The notes beneath the pieces were generated by a model. That model ran no database searches. It was given only the letters and a program-made list of their open reading frames with translations, and was not told where the DNA came from. The position numbers and the translations under genes were made by a program. From contig CANLXL010000014.1 in assembly GCA_947495125.1 (NCBI GenBank), positions 33,865 to 97,864 on the forward strand: DNA of 64,000 bases. Reading direction: 5' to 3'. Of this stretch, positions 54,701 to 61,157 are shown piece after piece. Position 1 is the first letter of the stretch; each line of letters opens with the position of its first letter. Origin of the DNA: an uncultured Flaviramulus sp. Its GTDB lineage: Bacteria > Bacteroidota > Bacteroidia > Flavobacteriales > Flavobacteriaceae.

Positions 54701-55702
54701 GTTATTTATTTGGTTTTTAAATTCATTTTTCTTGTCAACGTGCAATGCTAAATTCTTATACTTGCGTTTAACTCCATATAGTCCAATCAATGTGTTTTCT
54801 TCCTTTAATCTGATAATGAGATTATGGCTTTCCAATTCTCCCAAAAATGATAGTTTCCGAGTTTCTTTGTTCAATTCTATATCTTTTGATGAAATCTCGA
54901 TGCTGTTGATACTTGTTAAATCAATAGTCGTTTCGTTCATAATTCCATATCGAAGAAACAGTTTGTTGTTTTCGATAGAAATTGGTCTTTTATACATCGA
55001 TTTTAGGAATCCAAGAAGCTGAATTCCAGAATAAACACTCAAAAAAGTCAAAATCCAAGCTGCAATAATGCTCCATTTTGCGAGAAGAATATGAAATACT
55101 ACAGTTTCTATTGCAACGATGAATATTATCGCGATAAATAAGCTCACTGTTCCGCTATCTTTGTGATAAGAGAATTCATTTTCATTTAGTCTTCTTTTTT
55201 TCCAGTAAACAAACCCGTAGTAAAAAACTGCAATTTCTGTCACTATAGGAATAACCGCGCCTTTTGGAAGTATTTCAAAGCAAGTGTTTTTTAATGCTGT
55301 GAAAAAGTCAATTTTTTCTTTTTTGTTCAGTTTATACCGCTTTATGGCTTTATTTACATTGTAAATTACATAAGACACTATTGAAAGTTCAACTACTGGA
55401 AATACCCAAGTCTTAAAAAGGTCGAGATAATATTGATTTTGTGTTGGAAGTATTACAGAACAGACTACCATTCCGATAATCAAAAAAGGTACGACTGTTG
55501 TCTTTGGAATACTCGTTTTTCTGATAAGCATAAAGTAGATGATAGGAACGGTCAATAATAAGTCAAATGTAATTCCAGTCGATAGGCTCTTTGGGTATTC
55601 GTCAAAAATTGATGAATTGGCAATAATAATCATCAATCCGATAATCAATAGAGGTATTCCAAAGATTATTAGATTTTTCTGAAGGTATAATATTCTGTTC
55701 AT
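54686..55702 (-). CDS. Unknown membrane protein (338 aa), array cargo
   Basis: 338 residues with eight to nine hydrophobic segments in the first 235 residues ('LIIFGIPLLIIGLMIIIANS', 'IVAIETVVFHILLAKWSIIA') and a soluble C-terminal third ('RPISIENNKLFLRYGIMNET', 'LIIRLKEENTLIGLYGVKRK') that reads like a PH-type (bPH) beta domain. No family recognised. It begins 31 nt after the GTTAGGC end of repeat A on the minus strand and is the last cassette-like unit at the left end of the array. Confidence 0.7.
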   Translation of the reverse strand: MNRILYLQKNLIIFGIPLLIIGLMIIIANSSIFDEYPKSLSTGITFDLLLTVPIIYFMLIRKTSIPKTTVVPFLIIGMVVCSVILPTQNQYYLDLFKTWVFPVVELSIVSYVIYNVNKAIKRYKLNKKEKIDFFTALKNTCFEILPKGAVIPIVTEIAVFYYGFVYWKKRRLNENEFSYHKDSGTVSLFIAIIFIVAIETVVFHILLAKWSIIAAWILTFLSVYSGIQLLGFLKSMYKRPISIENNKLFLRYGIMNETTIDLTSINSIEISSKDIELNKETRKLSFLGELESHNLIIRLKEENTLIGLYGVKRKYKNLALHVDKKNEFKNQINNALQQ

Positions 55703-55716
55703 TTGTTTATTTTAAT

Positions 55717-55734
55717 GTCTTGTCCTGAAATATG
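55717..55734. repeat. IS-end-like motif abutting repeat A
   Basis: GTCTTGTCCTGAAATATG differs by one base from GTCTCGTCCTGAAATATG at 59641-59658. Here it runs straight into the GCCTAAC box of repeat A. Both copies lie between a cassette repeat and the ATG of a minus-strand gene. Confidence 0.45.
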
Positions 55735-55867
55735 CCTAACGGTTTGTGTATGGCTAGTTGCGAGTCTCGCGCAACTAATTTAGCAAAAGGAAACCGAACC
55801 TTAGGAAAATCCGAAGGATTTTCGGAGTAACACAAACCCAAGCAATTGACTATACACGGCTTAGCAC
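55734..55867 (-). repeat. attC-like cassette repeat A
   Basis: In minus orientation it runs from GTGCTAAG (55867-55860), directly after the stop of the 185-aa gene, to GTTAGGC (55740-55734), a perfect integron R' box GTTRRRY. Arms GTGTATGGCTAGTTGC (55747-55762) and GCAATTGACTATACAC (55843-55858) pair at 11 of 16. An inner hairpin GAAAATCC-GAA-GGATTTTC (55805-55823) is perfect. A 17-nt block GCAACTAATTTAGCAAA (55771-55787) recurs exactly in repeat G. Confidence 0.65.
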
Positions 55868-55872
55868 TAGTT

Positions 55873-56430
55873 TTATTTCTTTTTTACGAATTTAATTCCA
55901 AGTATTATAAAGATTACTATCAAGGCAATAAAAAATATACTGGTTGAAGTGCTTTTTATAACTGAAAAAGTATTGGTTGCATTAACTATAGTTTCTGTCA
56001 AGTCTGGATAACTGTTCAACATTGTGATTATTCCGATATTTTCTAGATAATCCGCTATTCCTGCAATTATTGGTAACAGGCATAGATAGGTAAAAGGAGA
56101 TTTGAGTTTGTTTAATTTTTTAAGGAAATATGCTAATAGTAAAGAATAAGTTAGCCCAAAAAGTAGCGGGTAAATCATGTCCACAGGTATTTGGTTGGTT
56201 AAATAAATTTCACGTCCATGTTCACCAAGTGTCCTAAATAATTCATTTACGTAGTCCCGATTATATCCAGTTGGCAACATATCTAACAATTTCATTTCGT
56301 TCGAGAATCGCATTGTTTTCGGAATCGTTACAAACAACATAAATAAGTAAACAACATTGGTCAGTGTAAAAAGACTCAATATTTTTTTTCCTGAAATGTT
56401 TTTTTCTAGGAATTTAACTAATCGATTCAT
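55873..56430 (-). CDS. Unknown membrane protein (185 aa), array cargo
   Basis: 185 residues with four hydrophobic segments ('ILSLFTLTNVVYLFMLFVTI', 'IYPLLFGLTYSLLLAYFLKK', 'FTYLCLLPIIAGIADYLENI', 'SIFFIALIVIFIILGIKFVK'). 'MRFSNEMKLLDMLPTGYNRD' and 'MIYPLLFGLTYSLLL' may suit a small conserved membrane family, not identified here. Its stop codon lies 5 nt from repeat A. It follows the NmrA-like gene by 51 nt with no repeat in between, so the two seem to form one two-gene cassette. Confidence 0.72.
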   Translation of the reverse strand: MNRLVKFLEKNISGKKILSLFTLTNVVYLFMLFVTIPKTMRFSNEMKLLDMLPTGYNRDYVNELFRTLGEHGREIYLTNQIPVDMIYPLLFGLTYSLLLAYFLKKLNKLKSPFTYLCLLPIIAGIADYLENIGIITMLNSYPDLTETIVNATNTFSVIKSTSTSIFFIALIVIFIILGIKFVKKK

Positions 56431-56481
56431 TGTTTTTCATATTAGTATTAATGTGTTCATCTATGGTTTATTCCGTGAGAA

Positions 56482-57222
56482 TTAAACTTTTAAATTTTCA
56501 GGCGACTTATTATATATTACAGGCATTTGCCCTTTCCATTTACTCCATAAATCACTATCACTAATTAGACTTGCCATAAAATGACCAACATTTATACGAC
56601 TGGTTTTTCCAGCATTAAAAATTGCACTTCTAATTGGAGATGGATGTATTTCGTAATCGGTTACTTTATCATCATCAATTAAACCATCTGGTCTTACAGC
56701 AGCCCATTCAATAAATTGGTTATTTTTTCCAATTTGGGTGCGTAAATAATCTGCTGCTTTTTCATTATCAATATGAGGAGGTAAAAGTAGCCTTAAAAGT
56801 CCAATAACACATTTTTGGGCAAACGAAATAGGTTCATTTAAATCACGATTTCGATTACCTGTAGTGTTCATTAAAACATATTTAATTGGGCTTTCTGGTT
56901 TATTGGCTTCTATAGCATTACAAAGTCTACGAGCAGCATCTGTCACAAGTTTTCTGGGTTGTCCATAAATTCCTTTCCAATTCATATTATGTCCTAGACA
57001 TGATGCGATTGAATGGCAACCAAGAGTTAATTCAATCATTTCCTTATCACTTAAATCTAAAAGACTTGCAGAAATAATTTTTATACGTTCATTACTTTTC
57101 CAGGCTTCTGGTAATTTTTCAGGGGATCTCACAACTGCCTTAACATTATGTCCTTGAATTATAAGTTGTTCGATTAGCTGTCTTCCTGTTGCCCCACTTG
57201 CACCTACTACTAAAATTGTCAT
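56482..57222 (-). CDS. NmrA/SDR-like NAD(P)-binding oxidoreductase
   Basis: 246 residues. The Rossmann nucleotide motif is at the N-terminus ('MTILVVGASGATGRQLIEQL', G-x-x-G-x-x-G), followed by 'GHNVKAVVRSPEKLP', the segment 'YVLMNTTGNRN' and 'WAAVRPDGLIDDD', as in NAD(P)H-binding NmrA-type proteins. No Tyr-x-x-x-Lys catalytic pair is clear, so a redox-sensing or atypical role is possible. It begins 73 nt after the GTTGGC end of repeat B. Confidence 0.83.
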   Translation of the reverse strand: MTILVVGASGATGRQLIEQLIIQGHNVKAVVRSPEKLPEAWKSNERIKIISASLLDLSDKEMIELTLGCHSIASCLGHNMNWKGIYGQPRKLVTDAARRLCNAIEANKPESPIKYVLMNTTGNRNRDLNEPISFAQKCVIGLLRLLLPPHIDNEKAADYLRTQIGKNNQFIEWAAVRPDGLIDDDKVTDYEIHPSPIRSAIFNAGKTSRINVGHFMASLISDSDLWSKWKGQMPVIYNKSPENLKV

Positions 57223-57295
57223 ATATTTTTTTTAAAAGAGATTGATGCTTACTAAACGATATATAAGTTTATATGTTACAGCTGTAAAAATTAGT

Positions 57296-57427
57296 GCCAA
57301 CGGTTGGGCTATGGTTTCGTTGGGAATCGTCCGAAAGGACATCCCGAGATAACCAAGCCATTATTGCAAGATAAGAATTTCCGTTTAGGAAATTCCGCCG
57401 CAATGAATTATACCGTTGTTGTGTGGC
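57296..57427 (-). repeat. attC-like cassette repeat B
   Basis: Minus orientation: GCCACACAACAAC (from 57427), 7 nt after the GNAT stop, to GTTGGC (57301-57296). Outer arms AACGGT (57299-57304) and ACCGTT (57412-57417) pair perfectly. Inner hairpins are GTCC-GAAA-GGAC flanked by GGGA/TCCC, and a perfect GAATTTCC-GTTTA-GGAAATTC (57375-57395). Confidence 0.6.
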
Positions 57428-57433
57428 GTTTTT

Positions 57434-57719
57434 TTATTTTATTTCAAGTTCATAAATTCTGGATTCCTCGCCCCAAGGATGATATCCTTGACCGATATAT
57501 TCGAAATTATACTTTTCATAAAATCCGATATGGCTAGTACACCGGTATAAATGTCGGAATCCCGCTTTTTTGGTGTCCGATATTGCCTTTTCAATCAGCA
57601 ATGAGCTATAGGCATTGCCTCTATATTTTTCATCAATAAATATTGCGCAAACCCAAGGATATAAATCCCCACAAATTTTTGTCGAATTTAGAGGTGTCCT
57701 AAAACGGGATAGGCTACAA
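57434..57719 (-). pseudogene. Truncated GNAT acetyltransferase (C-terminal half)
   Basis: The minus frame reads 'TPLNSTKICGDLYPWVC', 'AIFIDEKYRGNAYSSLLIEK' (acetyl-CoA pyrophosphate loop R/Q-x-x-G-x-A equivalent R-G-N-A), 'GFRHLYRCTSHIGFYEKYNF' and ends 'ESRIYELEIK' at TAA 57436-57434. About the first half of a GNAT domain is missing: upstream the frame runs into the AAAACGGGATAGGCTACA motif at 57701-57718 with no start codon. It is a remnant cut at an IS-end-like junction. Confidence 0.78.
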
Positions 57720-57807
57720 TTTTAGGGAAGGCTACAATATTACTCTCAATTTCCGTTTTGGTTGGTAAATCAGCTTTCTTTAAAAAAGCCACTTGGGTCA
57801 TTGACAT
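57688..57807 (-). pseudogene. Remnant of an unknown gene, N-terminal fragment (39 codons)
   Basis: ATG 57807 (or 57801) starts 'MSMTQVAFLKKADLPTKTEI' and continues only to 'NIVAFPKI' before entering the IS-end-like motif and a stop at 57690-57688. The N-terminal pattern 'MTQVAFLKKADLPTK' resembles a family of short hypothetical proteins from memory. It looks like the start of a gene joined to the end of the truncated GNAT gene, in a different frame, through the motif at 57695-57718. Confidence 0.5.
57695..57718. repeat. 18-bp IS-end-like motif, copy 2, at a gene-fragment junction
   Basis: TGTCCTAAAACGGGATAGGCTACA. The last 18 bases are identical to 54443-54460. It sits exactly where the GNAT fragment and the 'MTQVAFL' fragment meet, so it marks a deletion or insertion scar. 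Confidence 0.55.
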
Positions 57808-57819
57808 ATGCGTTTGTTT

Positions 57820-58512
57820 TTATTCATACATTATTTGTTCCAATTCACTTTTCTCTCCACTATAAATTTTAAAGAAATCAGTCGGTTTGTTAGCTATAAG
57901 TCTAACCATTTCTTCGTGGTCGTGATTTAGTCTATATACTTTTCCTTTTTTGTCTACCGCAATATAATTTCCATCTTCCATATCCAAAATCGTGTAGAAT
58001 AGTTTTTCGTCAAATTCAATTTCAAAAGTAGAATCTAATTCCAAAAGTTCAATTTGCTCTTTACTCAATGATTTTAATATGTTTTCTGTTGTTTTTTGGT
58101 CAGTTTTTTGAACTTTTATGTATTCCGCTTTGAGATTCCTTATGGCGATTGAATTAAAGTCATAATTTTTGCGAAATTTACTAGGATTGTCAACGATAAT
58201 GTGTTGTAGATTTCCGTGAGCGAAAGTCAAAGGGATTTCCACATATTCACTACTCTTTTTTCTTTTAAGAAAGACTCCACTTAAATTAAAGTGTTTCTCT
58301 TGCTCACTCTTATAGTTTTTATAAAAATCCTTTGAATAACCATACATAACAGTAATTCCCTCTGGATTGGAACTAAATACAATCGAATAATATGAGGTTG
58401 GTTCGTTAACAATATTCTTATATGCAGAGAATTCTGAGGGCAATTTTTTAGCTAATTTCAATTGAAATTGCCTTATGTCTTTTTTTGATGTTTTAAAGTT
58501 GAAAATACCCAT
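57820..58512 (-). CDS. Unknown protein (230 aa), array cargo
   Basis: 230 residues, soluble, Lys-rich. 'MGIFNFKTSKKDIRQFQLKL' starts it; 'YIAVDKKGKVYRLNHDHEE' and 'MVRLIANKPTDFFKIY' near the end have the look of an SMI1/KNR4-type or toxin-immunity protein, but no signature is certain. It begins 12 nt after the GTTAGGC end of repeat C on the minus strand. Function not assigned. Confidence 0.65.
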   Translation of the reverse strand: MGIFNFKTSKKDIRQFQLKLAKKLPSEFSAYKNIVNEPTSYYSIVFSSNPEGITVMYGYSKDFYKNYKSEQEKHFNLSGVFLKRKKSSEYVEIPLTFAHGNLQHIIVDNPSKFRKNYDFNSIAIRNLKAEYIKVQKTDQKTTENILKSLSKEQIELLELDSTFEIEFDEKLFYTILDMEDGNYIAVDKKGKVYRLNHDHEEMVRLIANKPTDFFKIYSGEKSELEQIMYE

Positions 58513-58524
58513 TTCTCAAATGTT

Positions 58525-58656
58525 GCCTAACGCTAAATTGTATGAGTAGTGGCAGATTTCGGGCTTCTTACCTGTCAAACCGCTGTGCAGTTTGAGCGGG
58601 CTACCAACCTTGATATTTAGCATTTTCTCTGCCATTACTTATACAAAATGTTGTGC
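58525..58656 (-). repeat. attC-like cassette repeat C
   Basis: In minus orientation it starts GCACAAC (58656-58650), immediately after the nuclease stop codon TAA (58659-58657), and ends GTTAGGC (58531-58525), 12 nt before the next ATG. The arms 58538-58556 and 58628-58646 pair over all 19 positions (17 Watson-Crick, two G-T). A further CAAAC...GTTTG hairpin lies inside. It is the clearest element of the set. Confidence 0.72.
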
Positions 58657-59628
58657 TTAGTTATTTTTCAATCCATTAATTATTTCTCGTCCTAAAATTT
58701 GAGTATTTTTTGCTTTTCCAGTTGAATGAAAAAGTTCAATCCCTAATTCATAAACGTTATTAATTTCTCTTAAAATAGGTTTCACTTCAATTTCAAGCAA
58801 ATTATCATCTTTATCAAAAAGTCTGACCATATTATTTGAAAATCTTTTTATGCAATAGTCACTATTGTTAATTGTTGCATATGCCAAACCTATTTCCTTA
58901 AATCCCTTATAACTATAATTTTTCTTTCCATTTTCTTTCAAAGAAAACTCTGTCGCAATGTAATCAATGAAAGATTTTAGAATAAATTGGGTATTGGGGT
59001 CTATTGGTTCAATTTCAGCATTTTGTTCGTGTTTTATTAATTGTCTTAGAATTGCCTCAATAGAAAGATTTAATTCAGTATGATTAATCCATTTTAGCCA
59101 TACAGTCTTTTCATTTTTTTCAACGGCTTGGGAATAAAGTTTATCAAAAACCTTTTCATCTGGCGTAATTAATACTGAATAAATAGGTCTTCCTTCCTCA
59201 TAATCCTCTGACTTTGAAAAGTAGTCAAACTGTTTTTCTATTTGTCCTTTCGTTATTGCACTTTTATTTATTTTATTTTCAATAATCAGATATGCAACAT
59301 CTTCTTCTGTTGATTTTGAATTTATACGAAGTAAGATATCTGGAATCTGTTTGCTCTCGTCTAAATTTTTTATGGAATATTCAGGTTCTGACGAAACACT
59401 AAAATTATTTGAAAAACTTAAAATCTGTTCTCTGATTGTTTTTTGAGTAATTCCTATCGAATCACAAAGTATACTGTTGCCTTGATGTTGGTCGATTAGC
59501 TTTGCAAACAATACAAAAAATGAATTATTCAACTCATTTGCACTATCAAGAAGATAATTCATAAACGAAGTTACATTAGTCTCTGAAATCCTTCCATTTC
59601 CTTCTGATAATGCTTTAAATATATTCAT
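58657..59628 (-). CDS. PD-(D/E)XK nuclease superfamily protein
   Basis: 323 residues. The nuclease core is 'QIPDILLRIN' (Asp 97), 'VAYLIIENKINKSAITKGQI' (Glu 117-x-Lys 119) and 'EKQFDYF' (Gln/Tyr region), as in the PDDEXK_4-type family. The N-terminus 'SETNVTSFMNYLLD' resembles stand-alone nucleases found in defence contexts. It occupies one cassette between repeats D and C; the neighbouring cassette upstream encodes an XRE regulator. A DNA-degrading defence or competition role is inferred, not shown. Confidence 0.82.
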   Translation of the reverse strand: MNIFKALSEGNGRISETNVTSFMNYLLDSANELNNSFFVLFAKLIDQHQGNSILCDSIGITQKTIREQILSFSNNFSVSSEPEYSIKNLDESKQIPDILLRINSKSTEEDVAYLIIENKINKSAITKGQIEKQFDYFSKSEDYEEGRPIYSVLITPDEKVFDKLYSQAVEKNEKTVWLKWINHTELNLSIEAILRQLIKHEQNAEIEPIDPNTQFILKSFIDYIATEFSLKENGKKNYSYKGFKEIGLAYATINNSDYCIKRFSNNMVRLFDKDDNLLEIEVKPILREINNVYELGIELFHSTGKAKNTQILGREIINGLKNN

Positions 59629-59640
59629 TTCTGTCTCTTT

Positions 59641-59665
59641 GTCTCGTCCTGAAATATGGCTACAG
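59641..59665. repeat. IS-end-like motif near repeat D
   Basis: GTCTCGTCCTGAAATATGGCTACAG, 12 nt before the ATG of the nuclease gene on minus. Its first 18 nt match 55717-55734 with one mismatch, and its last part (GGCTACA) matches the 54.4 and 57.7 kb copies. Confidence 0.45.
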
Positions 59666-59674
59666 GTTAAAATT

Positions 59675-59810
59675 GCTTACAACGTTTGGTATAAGAATAG
59701 TGCGTATTTGAGAAAGACTGATTTTCAGAAGGAAAATCGGACGCTAGCAAATAAGCACGACCTTATGTTCATGAAATAAACTTACACATTATTTTTAAAC
59801 CTTGTTAGCT
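59675..59810 (-). repeat. attC-like cassette repeat D
   Basis: Minus orientation: AGCTAAC (59810-59804), 8 nt after the stop of the 62-aa gene, to GTTGTAAGC (59683-59675). Arms GTGTAAG and CTTATAC pair with one G-T. The inner hairpin GATTTTC-AGAAG-GAAAATC (59720-59738) is perfect and has the same sequence type as in A and F; the block CTAGCAAA is shared with F. Confidence 0.6.
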
Positions 59811-59818
59811 TTAGTTAT

Positions 59819-60007
59819 TTATTTTCTCAAGCTATCACTAATTCTTTTTAAAGCGAAAACAACGTTTTGTATATCCTTTCTATCAAAAGTATTTTCTTCT
59901 ATATAAAACAGCATCTCAATTCCCTTATCCAAATATTCTGCGAATTCCTCAGGAGACAGAAAACAATCATCAACTAATTTTGAAAAATCTAATTCTTGTT
60001 TTTTCAT
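59819..60007 (-). CDS. Unknown 62-aa protein paired with an XRE regulator
   Basis: 62 residues from the ATG at 60007, chosen because it lies 24 nt beyond the predicted transcription start; an earlier in-frame ATG would be inside the operator. Mostly helical ('MKKQELDFSKLVDDCFLSPE', 'EFAEYLDKGIEMLFYIEENT', 'VFALKRISDSLRK'). It is divergent from the XRE gene across a 61-bp region with two palindromes. The size and layout recall antirepressor or antitoxin-like partners, but no family is recognised. Confidence 0.6.
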   Translation of the reverse strand: MKKQELDFSKLVDDCFLSPEEFAEYLDKGIEMLFYIEENTFDRKDIQNVVFALKRISDSLRK

Positions 60008-60013
60008 AAAACT

Positions 60014-60027
60014 TGTCATATATGACA
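60014..60027. promoter_or_regulatory. Perfect 14-bp palindrome, operator 1 of the XRE module
   Basis: TGTCATATATGACA is fully self-complementary. It lies just downstream of the predicted start site of the 62-aa gene transcript. Confidence 0.7.
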
Positions 60028-60037
60028 TTAATATATG

Positions 60038-60067
60038 CAAATATAAACCTTTTCTTGACTTGTCAAA
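60038..60067 (-). promoter_or_regulatory. Promoter of the 62-aa gene (TTTG-N18-TATATTTG)
   Basis: Minus strand: TTTG (60067-60064), 18 nt, TATATTTG (60045-60038). Both boxes match the Bacteroidota consensus TTTG/TAnnTTTG. Operators lie on both sides of the -7 box, fitting auto-repression by the XRE protein. Confidence 0.7.
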
Positions 60068-60074
60068 TATGGCA
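60061..60074. promoter_or_regulatory. Imperfect palindrome, operator 2 of the XRE module
   Basis: TGTCAAATATGGCA matches operator 1 (TGTCATATATGACA) at 12 of 14 positions. It covers the -33 box of the divergent promoter and the first candidate ATG of the XRE gene. An adjacent TTGAC-TT-GTCAA inverted repeat (60055-60066) overlaps it. Confidence 0.6.
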
Positions 60075-60317
60075 AGTATGAAAAAGTCAGAAGTTTTAAA
60101 AATTGTAGGTCAGAACATAAAAAGGATTAGACTGGAAAAAGGTTTAACACAGGTGGATTTGGTCGGTAAGATCGAGGCACGAATTGATACAACGAATATT
60201 TCAAGAATTGAGCAAGGAAGGACTAATGCTACTATTCATACTTTATTCAAAATAAGTCAAGCTTTAGAAGTTCCTTTGTCGGAAATTTGCGATGTATATA
60301 TTTCCAAAACCGTATAA
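60069..60317 (+). CDS. XRE family helix-turn-helix regulator
   Basis: 82 residues from the ATG at 60069 (or 79 from 60078; a TTG at 60060 is also in frame). Nearly the whole protein is an HTH_3/Cro-C1 domain: 'VGQNIKRIRLEKGLTQVDLV' then 'TTNISRIEQGRTNATIHTLF' and 'LEVPLSEICDVYI'. It is the only plus-strand gene in the array. The two TGTCA-type palindromes at its 5' end indicate self-control and control of the divergent 62-aa gene. Resembles restriction controller (C) proteins in size. Confidence 0.88.
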   Translation: MASMKKSEVLKIVGQNIKRIRLEKGLTQVDLVGKIEARIDTTNISRIEQGRTNATIHTLFKISQALEVPLSEICDVYISKTV

Positions 60318-60365
60318 TTACTTTTTTTAAATTTAGATTCCTTTACGCCCCTCTACTCTAATTAA

Positions 60366-60372
60366 AGCTAAC
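60366..60372 (-). other. Isolated GTTAGCT core at a cassette boundary
   Basis: On minus, CGTTAGCT contains the TAG stop of the lipoprotein gene. It equals the terminal box of repeat E but lacks the rest of a hairpin element, at the one boundary where a full repeat is missing. May be a scar of a lost attC-like site or chance. Confidence 0.3.
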
Positions 60373-61078
60373 GTTTTTTTATCAGTTTGATATTATATTC
60401 CATATCAGCATATGAATCGAAGTACTTTTGCCTTTCTCTATCGATTATCATAATGCTATCGTTTAGCTTTTTAATTCTCCAAGAATATTCATTTCCATCA
60501 GTCAATGGATTCATTAATTTCATTAATAGAAACTCATTTGAATTATTTATTTCTAATTCAGATGTCGTTTTTTTATAAAGGTTGTTTGTAATGCTTGATT
60601 CAGTTATTTTATAATAAGGAGGCCAATCTGTAACGCTATCCATTAATGAATTTGGCGCAGGAGGTAAATCAGATAGTTTTGTTCCAAAATACTTTTCTTC
60701 TATCCATTCTCCGTAAAGTTTGTCTTTATTCCAAGGACTATCTTTTTTAATCATCACAAAGTCGGACTCTGATAGTCCAATATAAGTGCATTCAAATTGG
60801 TTTTCTTTAACTTGTTTAATTCCGATTACTCTATTGTCAAGAACTAAAAAGTTAGAACTGTCATAGTGAGAAATACGCCAAGGGATGTTTCCGTCGCCAA
60901 ATTCAAACACGTAATACGTGGAGTCTTTGAATTCAAAAGTCAGAGTATCATTTTTAGATTTCTCAATTAAATTAAAAGTTTTACCTCTTAATAGACTTTC
61001 ATTAATTTTTAATTTCTCGTTTCTTTGGCAGCTAAACGTCATTAGAATCAGAATTAAAAATATTCTTGTTTTGTTCAT
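60368..61078 (-). CDS. Unknown lipoprotein (236 aa), array cargo
   Basis: 236 residues from the ATG at 61078, giving a lipoprotein signal 'MNKTRIFLILILMTFSCQRN' (Cys 17). The mature part is two related beta-rich halves: 'TFEFKDSTYYVFEFGDGNIP' with 'WRISHYDSSNFLVLD', and 'YSWRIKKLNDSIMIIDRE', in the style of lipocalin-like Bacteroidota lipoproteins. No function assigned. It begins 12 nt after the GTTAGCT end of repeat E. Confidence 0.72.
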   Translation of the reverse strand: MNKTRIFLILILMTFSCQRNEKLKINESLLRGKTFNLIEKSKNDTLTFEFKDSTYYVFEFGDGNIPWRISHYDSSNFLVLDNRVIGIKQVKENQFECTYIGLSESDFVMIKKDSPWNKDKLYGEWIEEKYFGTKLSDLPPAPNSLMDSVTDWPPYYKITESSITNNLYKKTTSELEINNSNEFLLMKLMNPLTDGNEYSWRIKKLNDSIMIIDRERQKYFDSYADMEYNIKLIKKR

Positions 61079-61089
61079 TTTCAAATGTT

Positions 61090-61157
61090 AGCTAACGGTT
61101 AGTATAAGAAGCGTAGACATCCCGAAGGGTAGCTATGATTTTTATACAGTGTTAGCG
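61090..61157 (-). repeat. attC-like cassette repeat E (short form)
   Basis: 68 bp. Minus orientation: CGCTAAC (61157-61151) to GTTAGCT (61096-61090). GCTAAC/GTTAGC outer boxes are perfectly complementary, TATAA/TTATA arms follow, and a CCC-GAA-GGG tip closes it. The first box lies inside the plsC frame: the last codons Ala-Asn-Thr-Val and the TAA stop are read from the repeat. Confidence 0.7.

Noticed and set aside
57304..57537. 77-codon plus-strand frame across repeat B
   Set aside because: It is antisense to the GNAT remnant and consists largely of the inverted repeat.
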